A DNA stretch of 64,000 nucleotides from Prosopocoilus inquinatus (GCA_036172665.1 JAYKNF010000015.1:2728001-2792000), one strand, 5' to 3'; counted from the first letter of the stretch, positions 40,691 through 53,502 are shown. The notes: generated by a model from the letters alone, not told the origin. Numbers and translations: made by a program.

Positions 40691-42100
40691 TAATTGTGTA
40701 AAGCGACAGTTTGTAATTAAAGTGTTCTGAAATTTAACAACTAAAATTTGTGAATCCCCCCCAAACATTAACAATATTTTCTTTTCATCACGAATTAATT
40801 AATCTAGAACATTAACATACTACACACTTGTTATAAATAATTCTTTGATTAATGACCTTTGAAAAAGAAAAAAAAGGAATGTTTGCCACTTATTAATACT
40901 AGTTTTTAGCCGTCACTGTAACCTAAAAGTAATTTTCAGTTAGTAAGTTGTGACAATTCAAATCAGACTAACCGGTGTTGTCAAGTTTCCACTTTAAGAA
41001 ATTTCCACTTTTATCTACAGAGTTGTTATAAATGACTCTTTGGACATAAGAGACGTTGAAGATATATTCTGTCTTTCTTAGACCGTAAAAGTAGTAAATT
41101 TCCTTTTGCTGATTGTCAATTCTTTTCGTTTATGTTTCCCTTGCTTTGTCGGTGTTTGTTTTGCGGTTAAACTTTTAGAAAGTCATATTAATCTAGCGGA
41201 TGCAATTGCGGTATGTGGGACATCGATCAGTTGCTTTTCGTTAATTGTGTTTGCATGTGAGCAGAGACATATTTCAAATGTTAAGATGAAAGTATTCATC
41301 GCTCATTAATTTACCATAATTATTAGATATTCAAAACCTTGTCATTTATTTCACACACTTGGCAATTTTATCACAAAAGTTCTAGCTAGGGTAGATAATG
41401 TTGAATAGTGTTATGAGTCGCTAAAATTACCATGTTACCTTACGGTAAGTTTCCAGTGTTACCGGTAAGGTAATATTCATTTATTATCGTTTGTTACCTC
41501 TGTCGTCAAGATAACGTAATTTCGAGTTATACACTTGCAAAATTCAAGTAAACCAATGAAAGAAATGGTTAGGGAATATTTTTGATTATTTAGGTAAACC
41601 TTAAATACTAAAAAAAAGGAAATAAATATTTCATAACCTAAAATGACTTTCTTTTACGCATGAATTTATTTAGTGGAAGTGCATACCTAATGTTAAATAT
41701 TAAACCTTATTTTTAGTAAAAGCTAAAAATGTAATACGTATTCAATATCAAATGAACTGAGTAGAAATCACATTTTTAGTTAAAACTGTAATTAGTAACT
41801 CCGGCGCAAGATGTCGTCACTTGAGCTGTAATTGGTAATATTACGGTAACATTACCGGTAAGGTAACATTAGAGAGTTTTCGCAGTAGTTACGTTACTTC
41901 TATACCGTAACCGAGAATTCGTAAAATTCCAACGTTGTTTAGAAATAACGGCAAGCACATTGTTGAGTTTTCGCGCGTCCGTCCATGGTCCGTTCCTCAA
42001 AGTTGACGATGACGGCAAAACGTCAGTTGCTTTTAGCATAACCTCATTTTCTCAATTGTTTTAACGAAGTTATACAACATTTAGGAAAAGTAATAACAAA
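40691..42100. other. Gene-free stretch with one candidate MITE
   Basis: Nothing coding recognised apart from the inverted repeat listed at 41,432-41,869. Confidence 0.5.
41432..41869. mobile_element. Candidate MITE with ends ATGTTACCTTAC
   Basis: The left end ATGTTACCTTACGGTAA and the inverted right end ATGTTACCTTACCGGTAA form short imperfect TIRs 438 bp apart. No clear target duplication was found. Confidence 0.45.
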
Positions 42101-42101
42101 A

Positions 42102-42106
42102 TAAAA
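42102..42106. repeat. Target-site duplication TAAAA of copia element, left copy
   Basis: TAAAA precedes the left LTR and recurs at 46,847-46,851 directly after the right LTR. Five bp is the normal copia duplication. Confidence 0.88.
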
Positions 42107-42404
42107 TGTTGAGGTACGATGTAGATAATCAATCAAACACGCGAGATTAAAATATTAGATATAATCGTACTAGAAACAAAAAAGCAATACACATGAGAAA
42201 CACATACACTATGGTTACGGCAGTTCTTACGTCTACTGGTAACGCAGTCAGTCTGTTTGTACCGGCTGCTGCTGCTACTGCGGAAAAAGAAAAAAAGGTC
42301 GCATGCCGATATCCAGTAGGTAGTCGTGGGTGGAATGTTGACAGTTCTTACCCCCGACCCAGGGTGGCGACACGAAGACTCGAACCCTAGACTACTTTCT
42401 AACA
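42107..42404 (-). repeat. 3' LTR of copia element
   Basis: TGTTGAGG...TTCTAACA in plus orientation. Copy of 46,547-46,846, with T/C and single-base indel differences. Confidence 0.93.
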
Positions 42405-42416
42405 CTTCCCCTCGAG
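42405..42416 (-). promoter_or_regulatory. Polypurine tract of copia element
   Basis: On the minus strand CTCGAGGGGAAG directly precedes the 3' LTR. Confidence 0.75.
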
Positions 42417-45400
42417 TCAAGGGGCAACTCGTTCGGGCACAAGAGGATATCCCAAACCGCAAGACTTTAGGCACCGTTCATGCTTTGGTCTTGGTAACCC
42501 CTTCGTTAGGAAATCGGCCACCTGGTCTTCTGTGGACGTGTGAGATATCTTCAGCTCTTTGCTCCTCAACACATCACGGATGAAGTGGTGGCGAATATCG
42601 ATATGTTTACTCCTTGCGTGGAAGGTAGGGTTCTCTGCCAACTTCATAGCGCTGCGATTATCACAATGAACCGTGATGTCGCCCAACTTCCCAAACCCGA
42701 TTTCATTCAGGAGTCTCCGTAGATAAATGCACTCTTTGGCACACTCCGCCATTGCCATATACTCCGCCTCCACTGTGGAAAGCGCTACTGTCCTTTGCTT
42801 CCTGGCATCCCATGATATCGCAGATCCATTCAGCAGAAAGACAAATCCGGAGTACGAGCGTCTATCTTCGACACTGCTTCCCCAATCTGCGTCGGTGAAC
42901 CCCTTCACAGGACCAGAACTCGATCCAAAAATCAGACCAGAATCCATCGTGCCCTTCAAATATCGAAGCACACGTTTGGCGGCTTGCCAGTGTTCAGCGC
43001 CTTAGCAATCTCTGAATTGCCCCGGGTAACTGGATGCGAAGCTGATGTCTGGCCGTGTTGCCGTCGACAAGTACGTCAGGGCACCGACAACCTCTCGATA
43101 AGGCAGTTGCAAGTCTTTGTCGCTTGGGAAGTCATTCTTCTTCAACTTCACGCTTCCGTCGATTGGCGTGGCTACGGGCTTTGAATCTGTCATTCCGAAG
43201 CGTGACAATAAATCCTTTATGTAGCCTCGTTGGTGCATCGCGATCTGATTATTGTTTCGCGTGAACTCCATACCAAGGCAATAACTCACATCCCCAAGGT
43301 CTTTTATTTCAAAACGACTTGACAACTCTCGTCCAAGGGCGTCGATCTTCCTCTTTATACGCGAGGCCACAAGTATGTCGTCAACATACACAGCGATTAA
43401 AACCAGATCTTCCCCTGAACCAATACGGTATAGACATGGATCTGAATGGGTTGGAACGGCTCCGCAGTCCTTCAGAACTTTATCCAGCTTGGCGTACCAA
43501 CTCCTACCAGCCTGTTTCAGCCCGTGAAGCGATTTGTTGAGCAGACAAACTTTATCGCCTGAACTAATTTCTGACAGCATTTTCTTCGCTTTCGTTCCGA
43601 TGACGCCTGCTTCCTCGCTATCGACAATTCTCTTCAGAGTCTGGCGTAAATTTTTCGGAGGTTCCATGAAAATCTGCTCTTGCAAATCGCCGTTTAAGTA
43701 GGCAGTCGTGACATCGAACTGCCTTATTTTCATTCCGCTTCCGGCTGCAAGAGACGTCATCAATCTAATGGAGCTCAGACGGGCTACCGGGGCGAACGTA
43801 TCGGTGAAATGGATTCCCGGTTGCTGGCTGAACCCTTGAGCCACCAGGCGAGCCTTTCTCCTTTCTAGAGTTCCGTCCGACTTGAATTTGTTCCGAAGCA
43901 CCACGCGACTCCCGATGATCTTGACGCCTTCCGGTCGATCCACAATGGTCCACGCATCGTTCCTCAGGATGGACTTTATCTCCTCGTCGATGGCCCTGCG
44001 CCAATCACCAGAGTCGGAACCCGACATAGCTTGCTTCATGGGAATTTCGGCCAAACATGCTTGTTCGTCCATGGCGACGGCAGCATCCTGGACATTCTGG
44101 CGATACGCCTTGCGCGGTCTTCCTCTTGCGCCAGTTCTAACCAGCCTCGGTCTCCCACGCCCTCTCGTGGCATTATCTGGGACACGATCCTCCTGTTCCT
44201 GTGGCCCATCGCCTCCATCGAAGTCGTCCGGTTCAGGGTCCCGAATTTCAGTCGAATGCAGTTCGACGTCCGCGTAGCCTTCATCGCAATGAGAATTTGG
44301 GGTATCTCCTTCTTCAACACTCCCGATTTTGTCAGACCACTCCTCGGGTACGAAGTCGCTGAAGGTTTTGACATTTTTCCCGTCCTCGCTAACGAACTGA
44401 ACATCCCGGCTGATGACAACCCTTTTGTTCTCCGTTGACCAAATTCGGTAACCTTTATTCTCCTCTGCATATCCCAAAAATATGCCCTCCTTGCCACGAG
44501 GATCAAATTTCCCCTTTCCCGGTTGTCTGTTAAGGAAAAATACTTGACTACCGAACACTCTAAAGTGGCTCACGTCGGGCACCTTCCCTGTCCATATCTC
44601 ATACGGCGTTTGTCCATCAAGACTCTTCGTCGGCAAACGATTCCGAACGTAGTTCGCCGTATTGATTGCCTCTGCCCAAAACGACGCCGGCAGTCCGGAT
44701 TCCGACAACAGGCACCTGGCGGTATCGAGAAGAGTCCTGTTTTTTCTCTCTGCTACGCCGTTCTGCTCGGGGTTGTGGGGGATCGTTAGCCTTCTTGTGA
44801 TGCCTCGCTTCTTCAAGAAGTCGTTAAACTCGTGGCTCGTATACTCTCTCCCGTTGTCTGATTGTATACATTTGACGCTGGTACCCTGTTGATTCTCGAC
44901 AAGTGCGATGTACTCCAATGTCATCTTGAATACGTCGGCCTTAGACCTTAAAAATCTGACCTCGCACCATCTTGATCTGTCATCGATGAACTCCACGAAG
45001 TACTTTGCGTGACCCAGCGACTCGACTTTCATTGGTCCGCACACGTCTGAGTGTATTAAGTCGAGCGTGTTTGTCTGTCTAATCGACTTCTTTGGGAATG
45101 GGTTGCGCCTGCGGGGTTTTCGTGACGAATTCCCCGTACAACTCCACTCCGTTCGGCAGCAAGAATGTCCTTCGCGCTCATGTGTCCCATCCGTCTGTGC
45201 CATAACTCGAGCGTCGCATGGCTTGTTTTTAATGCGGATTCAGCGGAACGAGCGTCTTGTTCGAATTCGCGCGCATAATACAGATCTCCGATTCTCTCCG
45301 CGTGTAATTTCACATCTCCCTTCGAGTCTAGGACAACGGCACCATTCTTTCTGAAAAGAATTTCAAAACCGCGGTCCGTAATCTTTCCGACCGATAATAA

Positions 45401-46408
45401 ATTCGTCCTGAGATCCGGAACGTGCAACGCGTTGTTAAGCAAGACGTTTTTCTTTTCGCCGAACACGTTTGCTTCAAACTGCACTGTTCCCGTAGCGGTT
45501 ATTTCGGTGGACGCATTATTCGCGAGATTTAGAGTACCGCGTTCGGAATTCACAACTTCACGAAAAACTTCAAGTTCGTTGCATAAGTGCGACGTCGCGC
45601 CACTGTCGAGACACCACTTACGTTCGCGGTCGCGTAAGCTGTCTTTCGAGATCTCGAAAGTGTTCAAACACACGTTTTCGGCACACTTCGCGGTTGCTCT
45701 ACTGTTTTTATTGTGACACTCAGAAGCTTTCTGGCCCACCTGCTTGCATTTGAAGCAGCGATATTTAAAGTCTTTCCCCTTGGAATGATCTGCGCCGTTG
45801 TGTTTGGTTGCTTCCGGCTTTTCCTTTCGATCACGCCATCCGAAGGGTTTTCTCACGAACATGGCATCGGACGCTGCACCGTTCGCATCGTTCTTCCGCG
45901 CATCGCTTTCTTCGACAATTTTTTTGGCTGGCAGACTATACAGCAACATAATTGCCAATTAATCAGCGTTAATTTCGACGTCCATGTCCGCTAATTTATC
46001 CACCGTATCAAAGAAACTTCTTAGGTGTTCGCGCACGTCGCCGTTATCAGCCATTTTTCGCAACGTTAAGTTTTTTAAAAGCGTTGCCTTTCTCGCTGGT
46101 CCTGTCGATTGATAAATGGACTGAAGCTTTAACCACGTTTCTCGTGCCGTCGTACAGTTTTTAATCTGCTTCAGTTCGCTAGGACAAATCGACAGTATTA
46201 TGTCCGACATTGCCTTACCATCGTTTTTCGCCCAAGCTTCTACACCTGCAGCATTCGCATCGTCGGCCCCCGCTTGAGGTTTCACCGTTGTTCCGTTCAC
46301 GTAACCCCACAAATCGTTTTTTATCAAGATTGCTTTCATTTGCAGCTTCCAAGTATCGAAATTGTTTTTGTTTAAGAGTTCGATTCTTGCAAAATTTGTG
46401 GCACTCAT
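42417..46408 (-). pseudogene. Copia Gag-Pol (two stops, one frameshift)
   Basis: Starts at ATG 46,408. Gag reads NKNNFDTWKLQMKAIL; TAA at 45,959-45,961 stands where Gln is likely (NAD-stop-LAIMLLYSLP), and about 20-30 residues after SLPA seem deleted. The zinc knuckle CFKCKQVGQKASEC has Gln where the metal-binding His belongs. Then protease DSGATSHLC and pre-integrase LWHRRMGHMS. A frameshift near 45,115 precedes the integrase (HSDVCGPM, QSDNGREY, GVAERKNR). RT has AYLNGDLQEQIFMEPP and YVDDILVAS. A TAA at 43,002-43,004 splits off RNase H (TDADWGS, TVEAEYMA, KHIDIRHHF). Copia lacks env and orders integrase before RT, as here. Confidence 0.95.
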
Positions 46409-46527
46409 TTTTATTCAATTAGAACGAGTTGAGTCTACACGTGTCACGCACAATGGCTTCGACGCTTCCCTTTTGGCTTCGATACTTCACTTTTGGCTTC
46501 GATGCTTCACTTCACACACTGAACACA

Positions 46528-46546
46528 GCGAATCTGGCCCATAACC
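46528..46546 (-). promoter_or_regulatory. Primer binding site, initiator-tRNA-Met half-molecule type
   Basis: Directly after the 5' LTR (minus strand) is GGTTATGGGCCAGATTCGC. GGTTATGGGCC matches the anticodon-arm site of initiator tRNA-Met, which Drosophila copia uses as a cleaved half-tRNA primer instead of the tRNA 3' end. Confidence 0.8.
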
Positions 46547-46846
46547 TGTTGAGGTACGATGTAGATAATCAATCAAACACGCGAGATTAAAATATTAGAT
46601 ATAATCGTACTAGAAACAAAAAAGCAATACACATGAGAAACACATACACTATGGTTACGGCAGTTCTTACGTTTACTGGTAACGCAGTCAGTCTGTTTGT
46701 ACCGGCTGCTGCTGCTACTGCGGAAAAAGAAAAAAAAGGTCGCATGCCGATATCCAGTAGGTAGTCGTGGGTGGAATGTTGACAGTTCTTACCCCCGACC
46801 CAGGGTGGCGACACGAAGACTCGAAACCCTAGACTACTTTCTAACA
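46547..46846 (-). repeat. 5' LTR of copia element
   Basis: 300 bp, nearly identical to 42,107-42,404 and flanked by TAAAA. Confidence 0.93.
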
Positions 46847-46851
46847 TAAAA

Positions 46852-48113
46852 CTTAATAAAATGGAAGCAGAAATTCAAGACGTATAGGTACTTGATGTTG
46901 CTGTGCTCGAAGAATTAAATGACAAAAAGCTTCACGCAAGTCTTTTACATAATTTCAGGCACATGCAAGCTCCTGCAAGAAATAGAATTGAGAATAAAAT
47001 TTTTATTCGTTACTTTTACAATATTTATTTATTTTTATTTTATTTATTTTAGATTAGTAATATGTAAGTAATAATTTGTTAATGTGTAAGTAAAAAGAAG
47101 TGCAACTTTGACCACAGACCTCGACTGTGTTGTTAGACAAAGCCACCACCTGAACTAAGTGAGATGGTATAGCTAACGAAAATCTACAACGTTCTCCTTA
47201 TTTCTAAAATATAAGGGGACCCGCTATGCTAGAGAGTTATTGCAAAAACCCACAATTAGTGTTTACCCTTTTATAGTCGACGTTAAAAGAGATAAGGTAA
47301 CCAAAACAGCGTTAGATGGAATTACAGTTATTGCAAACCATTTGCGAACGTATAATTAGATGATACACAATTCGCTAATCGTTGCTGCGCCTCTTTCAGA
47401 TATTTAGTTTGACAGAAAAATTTGCAGAGAAGCCATTCCCATCAAAAACTATCTTTAACTTATGAATACGTTACTTCTTAAAATTTACACAACTTGAAGA
47501 AGTTTCGGAAGTCGTAATCGTACGTCGAGATAATGATCGGTAACATACTGCACTTCATTTTAAACCGTAAAATTGGACAACATTCCATTATTAGATTCAA
47601 CCTAAAGGGTTTTTTTCTGGTCAGTTTTGTCTGTCTCCACATTGCTAGCATTCGTTGAAAATAATCCTTTAAAGCTCGTACTGTAAGGGTTTATCGTTAT
47701 TTTCACTGTTGAACAAAATGATCTCTTCATCACCGGTGAATCTTAATAAACGTTTAGGCGTAGACGCCAATACATTCATTTTCTATACCTACTAAGTAAT
47801 TATAAAAAATGTAAACCACAATTAAAGTCCTAATTTGACACTATTTGGCTACGCAACTGTCAAATTTAGCGTTAATGTAATAAAATAAGGTCGACTCTAA
47901 ACGGACCTTATTAAAGTCAAACCTTAACGTTAATAAAGAAACCTTATACTAAAATACGCTCTGCGCGTGCGCAAACGTCAAAATACGGTGTTTCCTTATT
48001 ATGTATATACGTCACGCAACCCCAAGCAGATTGATTGGCGTTTGAAATCACGTGATTAACTGATCGTCTATTACATATTTCATTAATTAAATAATAATTC
48101 AGTCAAGTTCCCC
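46852..48113. other. Gene-free AT-rich stretch
   Basis: A short frame from ATG 46,861 ends after eight codons. No family motif or terminal repeat was recognised. Confidence 0.5.
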
Positions 48114-48247
48114 ATTACAATTAATTAATTGTTAATTGCGAGTTTCTACAATTACAATTAATTAATTGTTAATTGCGACTTTCTACGATTACAATTATTT
48201 GTCAATTCCAAAATTTCTACAATTACAATTAATTAATTGTCAATTGT
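48114..48247. repeat. Tandem repeat, period about 37 bp, 3.5 copies
   Basis: ATTACAATTAATTAATTG-type units start at 48,114, 48,151, 48,188 and 48,222, each followed by TTTCTAC. Confidence 0.8.
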
Positions 48248-48356
48248 TCATTGCCAATGGAATTTAATTGTGCCCAACACTGCCTACTAGCTGCAATTGG
48301 AGTTTGTAGAAAGTAATTGAAAATAATTTGCGTTTGCAGATCCCAATATACCCGAG

Positions 48357-48772
48357 ATGGGCGAGCAGAGGTTGAAGTCCTCGCGTGGAGGTGAAGACTG
48401 TTGTTACACGCATTGCGGATCTCCTGGACGAGGCGTGTGCGTGAACTGCCCAGGCCCACCTTCCAACGACAGCCGAGAGCCGGTGAAGTGCGCGGCGAGT
48501 GCCGCGACGAGGTCGTCGGGCTGCAGGGTCGGCACGCCTTCTAGCGCATCAAGGACTCCTAACAAAGTGCACCTTTTATGGACCGCATGGATTTTCTTAA
48601 TACATCAGCAGACGATTACAAATCTATTAAAATATTTGTTGGTCTTGTGCGCGACCCGTGTGCGGACATCGTTGACACGTATCAAGACCAAGTGGAGACC
48701 GTGCTCATAGAATTAGGAGAGTTACTAGGCGATATGTGTTCTGTCCATGCGTTACGCTTGGTCGATTAGGCA
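48357..48772. other. GC-rich exon-like island, strand uncertain
   Basis: Clearly GC-richer than its surroundings. Minus strand, from about 48,564 (after an AG acceptor, TTTGTTAG|GAGTCC) to a stop at 48,397, reads a frame with LQPDDLVAALAAHFTGSRLS. Plus strand 48,578-48,769 reads a 63-codon frame with FVGLVRDPCADIVDTYQDQV ending in TAG. Neither is a family I recognise. It may be parts of one or two host exons or of an old coding mobile element. Confidence 0.35.
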
Positions 48773-49680
48773 TGTTGATCCCGAACGAAACTTGCGTGAC
48801 GCTCAAAAAAAAAAAAGGAGGAAGGACCAGCTTACTTTATCATTAGCTTGAAAAACGGGATATATTTCTAATTGACAAGATTATCAAATGGACTCATTTT
48901 TTAGAAGAAAAAATATCTTGACGCACATAGGGGTATATTTATAGGGGGGACTGCGGTGTAAATTCGAGTCAGAATACTTTTAATATTAATCCCCATGCTG
49001 CAACATCTGATACTTTTTGTATACAATTACTACCTATAATAGTTCAATTGAATGATGGTATTAACTGACTCGCATTTTTTTCTACGGCTGTTGCAAAGTA
49101 TATAATTGTTAATCACTGATAATTTATTATTTAACATTATTTATATAAAATTACCACCTACACGATCGATATACTTATCAACCAGCCAGAAGCAGTCGCA
49201 ATAAACCAAACACACACTCATCCACATCAACAAAAGTAACAAACGGAAAAGCGGATTTCTTTGTCGATCGTTTTTTCACATACACATAACCGACTAGTTT
49301 GAAAAAGTAAAAAACAAAGCCGTAATATAGGCGTACATACAAAGAAAGCGAGAGGCAAAGCAAAAAGGTATAAAATATTGTTAAATGTGAGATCCCGTAG
49401 TTTATTATGGAGAGTAGCCAGTTCGAACTGACAGTAGCAGTTAAACTTCAATAGAACACCACACTTTTAGTTCAGTGCAAGAATGTTTCCCGACTGCCAT
49501 AAATTATATTTCACGAGTGCGTAGTGATTTTAGTGTTATTTAAAAAAGATTAAAAATAAAAGACTCAGACGTCAACGACAACGGCACAATTTCTTCATAT
49601 CAACAAGATGACTCTATCTGTGTCGCTATACCATTTCTTTTTAAAACACATTCATCGGGTTCGACAATATATTTAGCAAT
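48773..49680. other. Gene-free AT-rich stretch
   Basis: No motif or repeat recognised. Confidence 0.5.
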
Positions 49681-50234
49681 CACTTGGTCTCCCTGGCGGC
49701 AGTAATAAAAATGGTTTATCGTTTGATGTGCAATTCAACTCAAAATTATTTTATCTAATAAAACAAGACGTAATAGCAATTGTAACTATAAAAGACCAAA
49801 CAAAATGTACAATATCAATGCCCCTTAACTTTGGATAATTATTTTATACTATTTTTATGGAACTAAATATTTTTGTTATCCATTTTGTTGCATAATACTC
49901 TAAATACCAATTAAAAAAGAATACTTTCCTCTGAACATAAACTTTAGTCTTGTTTTGCACTTGGTCTCCCTGGCGGCAGTAATAAAAATGGTTTATCGTT
50001 TGATGTGCAATTCAACTCAAAATTATTTTATCTAATAAAACAAGACGTAATAGCAATTGTAACTATAAAAGACCAAACAAAATGTACAATATCAATGCCC
50101 CTTAACTTTGGATAATTATTTTATACTATTTTTATGGAACTAAATATTTTTGTTATCCATTTTGTTGCATAATACTCTAAATACCAATTAAAAAAGAATA
50201 CTTTCCTCTGAACATAAACTTTAGTCTTGTTTTG
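49681..50234. repeat. Exact tandem duplication of 277 bp
   Basis: 49,681-49,957 and 49,958-50,234 appear identical by eye, starting CACTTGGTCTCCCTGG. The junction and the outer borders share CA, consistent with a microhomology event. No gene inside. Confidence 0.92.
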
Positions 50235-51235
50235 CATGTAGCTACATTTCCTTTGTTTTGTTTACATTTCAGATTTCTTAAATATCACTGTTAATGCAAA
50301 GTTTCTTTGTTCATGTTGCTTTCAAAGTAATCGATAATTAATGAATGAACAAATCTATTGTTTTTGATTGCGTAGTGACTAAAAGTGTAGTTGACAAATT
50401 CCAGGTAATTAGTTGTAGCAACTTCTGGTTCCTATCTAGTTCAAGTTCAAGTGTAAAGAGACTTGAAGTAGGGCGCTTTATTCAGTACCAGATGCTATAA
50501 TTTACTAAAGGTGGAACCTGAAGAGTACTACTTTTGTTAGGAGTGGTTCACAAAATATTAACGGTCACTTAAATGTCGTAGACAGTGTGTAAAGTGATAC
50601 GGTTTCCTATAGGGAAAACTTTTTTAATATGAGCTTTAGGGAAAAACTTATTCTCTATAAAAAATTATTGCTTGTATGACCCATTATAGTCAAAGAAAAA
50701 TCCAGCAATCATTTAAGATAAAAAAACTTGAAATTATGTCAAGTTGTTGATTTTAAATATAAGTCCAAATATTACATCAGTATCGTATGAAAGTAATTGT
50801 CGACGTTAGACAGAAGGCAAATGTCATTCGATAGAACGTTTATTGCTTTTCTGTTTGTAAACAAGGACGGCTATGAAACTCAAACATTTATCTTATTATT
50901 TTCTGAATAAAAAAAGAAATGTTATTACATTGTCGATAAAATTTCTTTTAAATCTGAAGTAAAATACAGCTCTAATAACACTGGTCAACACAATTTTTAT
51001 ATGGTCGGAAAAAAGGAGGTAGTCTTACTTAACTGAATCCCCTGAAAACGATGGTGACCTTGAAATTGACGTAAGACGTCCAGTTGTTGAGATATAAATC
51101 TTTCCTCCGTGGTTTGATTAACATGGTTGTCGCATTGCGCATGCACACAAATCCAAACAACAATTTGTTTGTGCTCATTTGTTGTACGTATAATTTGTTT
51201 CATGTGCAAAACATACGTATCGTGTGTTTTTTATA
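50235..51235. other. Gene-free AT-rich stretch
   Basis: No gene, exon or terminal repeat recognised. Confidence 0.5.
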
Positions 51236-53500
51236 CGGTAACCGGCAGAAAGTAGGCAACATATGGAAAGATTCTTTGTTATTGATTTCTCAGAAAACTT
51301 TATTCTTTGTGAAAGCTCCTGCGTCTTCCCAAACTTAAGATGCACGTATCAAAATTTAAAATCTTTTATCATATACCAAGTAAATCAAAATATTTGAAAT
51401 CGACATAAGAGTAAAGTACCTTTATTTTCTACGGTATGCCGAAATTTTATTTAGAAAAGTTACTCAGAATTATTATGAAATCTCAAATATGAAATCATCA
51501 TTATCTACGATGGAAAAAAAATGGTTACAAAAAATTGTGATTTATAGGGTATCAATCTTATTAATCATAATTTCTAGTTGATAGTTGAGCAAGAGACAAA
51601 TCTCAGAGTACAGTGTGGTCCATTTTTGGTGGTTTTACAGGGTTTCTCGGTTATTTATAGGAATAGAAGAAAATCGTTTTTGCGACCCAATGCTACTGTT
51701 TCGAGAAAAACACAGTGGGAAAAACAAAAGTTAGCTATCTCGATTCGTTCGGGAAATATCGATCGAAATCGAATTTTTCCGAAAAATTATTTTTCACAAT
51801 ATCTCAGTAGTTTGACAAGATATTTTGAAAATACAAAAACTATTTTATTCAGCAATTAACGTAGATTTCACTAACGTTATTACCTTCTGTAGAAATTGCA
51901 TCAGTTCTGCGAAACAGACTATAACTTTCTAATTTTAAATGGGAACCGCAGTTGGCTATGACACAAATAAATAGCTTGTTTAATGAGGTTTTCAAAAATA
52001 TAAAGTTTGATACAATTATTTTTACAAATAACAAAGATACTAATTATTTTTTTTTATTTCGGTAGCTAACAAGTCCATGGCAACAAAAACAAAAAAATAG
52101 TTCAGCTTTTTCCACAAAAAGTGAATTATTATTATTAAGTAAAACAGCTAATTTAATTCAATCAATAAATAGCTTCATGTATCTATTAGATACTGACATA
52201 AAACCAAGTATGTAAAAATGAATTAAATTCATTTAAACAGTTCTGTAATTATTAAAATGAACAGCTAAGAGATTTTTATATATTTTAAATTGTATTAATT
52301 AGTATGTTTCTTTGAGAAATTATTGAAGGGTCAGATATTTCTTAAGTTTAAAAATGCTTTCAAGAACTTTTGTATATTAATAAATTTTATCACGGGTAAA
52401 AGTGAAATAAACACATCTAAGAATTTTTGGAAATTCAAAATTTAAGATTTAATAATTTTAAAGGAGCATATAACACATAATTCTTCAAAACTGCATTGAT
52501 AATTAATTCATATTTATATTACTCCTAGTTTTATGAGTTCTCTAATAGCATTATGCATTTCCAGTTATTTATTTATTTATTTATTTATTTGATTGCCTGT
52601 ATTATTTATTCTAAGAATGGATTTTTGAGGAAAACAACTGAATTTTCTTTTGTTTCTAGTATCATAGATAGCTTGATAGGTACTGCAAAGTAATGAAAGT
52701 TAGTATCTTTGTTATTTAAAAAAATAATTATATCAAACTTTATATTTTTGAAAACCTCATTAAACAAGCTATTTATTTGTGTCATAGCCAACTGTGGTTT
52801 CCATTTAAAATTAGAAAGTTATAGTCTGTTTCTCAGAATTCGTGCAGTTTCAACAAAAGATAATAACGTTAGTAAAATCTACATTCATTTCTGAATAAAA
52901 TAATTTTTGAATTTTCAAAATATCTTGTCAAACAACTGAGATATTGTGAAAAAGAAAAATTCGTTTTCGACCGATATTTCCCGAATGAATCGAGATAGCT
53001 AACTTTTGTTTTTCCCACTGTGTTTTTCTCGAAAAAGTAGCATTGGGTAGCGAAAACGATTTTCTTCTATTCCTATAAATAACTTAGAAACCCTGTAAAA
53101 CCATCAAAAATGGTCCACTCTGTACCTCCATGTCAAACTTGAAAAAACGTTTAGCTCTACACATTCAAAATTCTACGACATACGTTGGTACCTTGGTACG
53201 AGAAAGATTAAAAAATACGTGATATTCTTTTTTCATCGTAGACAGTCATTATTTCATATTTGAGATCTTATAATAATTATGAATAAGTTTTCCAAATAAA
53301 ACTTCCACGTAGCGTGGAAAATAAAGGTACTTTACTCTTATGTCGATTTCAAATATTTTGATTTCCTCAGTATATGACATGAGGTATTCAAACTTTAATA
53401 CGTGCATCTTAAGTTCAGAAATATGCAGAAGCTTTCATAAAGAATAAATTTTTATAAGAAATAAATAAAAAGAATTTTCCCAACTTTCTGCAGGTCACTG
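51236..53500. mobile_element. Foldback element with arms of about 800 bp (Tc1/mariner-like ends)
   Basis: Ends CGGTAACCGGCAGAAAGT and, inverted, CAGTGACCTGCAGAAAGT, bordered by TA on both sides (51,234-51,235 and 53,501-53,502). The arms, about 51,236-52,060 and 52,690-53,500, match over nearly their whole length (for example AATATTTGAAATCGACATAA and AATAGCTTGTTTAATGAGGT, inverted on the right), with scattered changes. The central about 630 bp is unique and AT-rich, with a (TTTA)n run near 52,570. No transposase frame. Related ends lie at 25,620-25,757 and 56,257. Confidence 0.85.
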
Positions 53501-53502
53501 TA

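Larger units (their letters stand above)
42107..46846 (-). mobile_element. Ty1/copia retrotransposon, full length but inactivated
   Basis: 4,740 bp on the minus strand with LTRs of 298 and 300 bp, a copia-type primer site, Gag-Pol, a polypurine tract and a 5-bp duplication. The LTRs differ by about one substitution and two single-base indels, so insertion is fairly recent. The coding frame carries two in-frame stops, one frameshift and an apparent deletion in Gag, so this copy is not autonomous. Confidence 0.95.

Noticed and set aside
43055..45716. Many plus-strand open frames across the copia element
   Set aside because: They are shadows of the minus-strand Gag-Pol, whose motifs are unambiguous.
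48114..48247. 37-bp tandem repeat as a CRISPR array
   Set aside because: The units are contiguous with no unique spacers, and the genome is eukaryotic.
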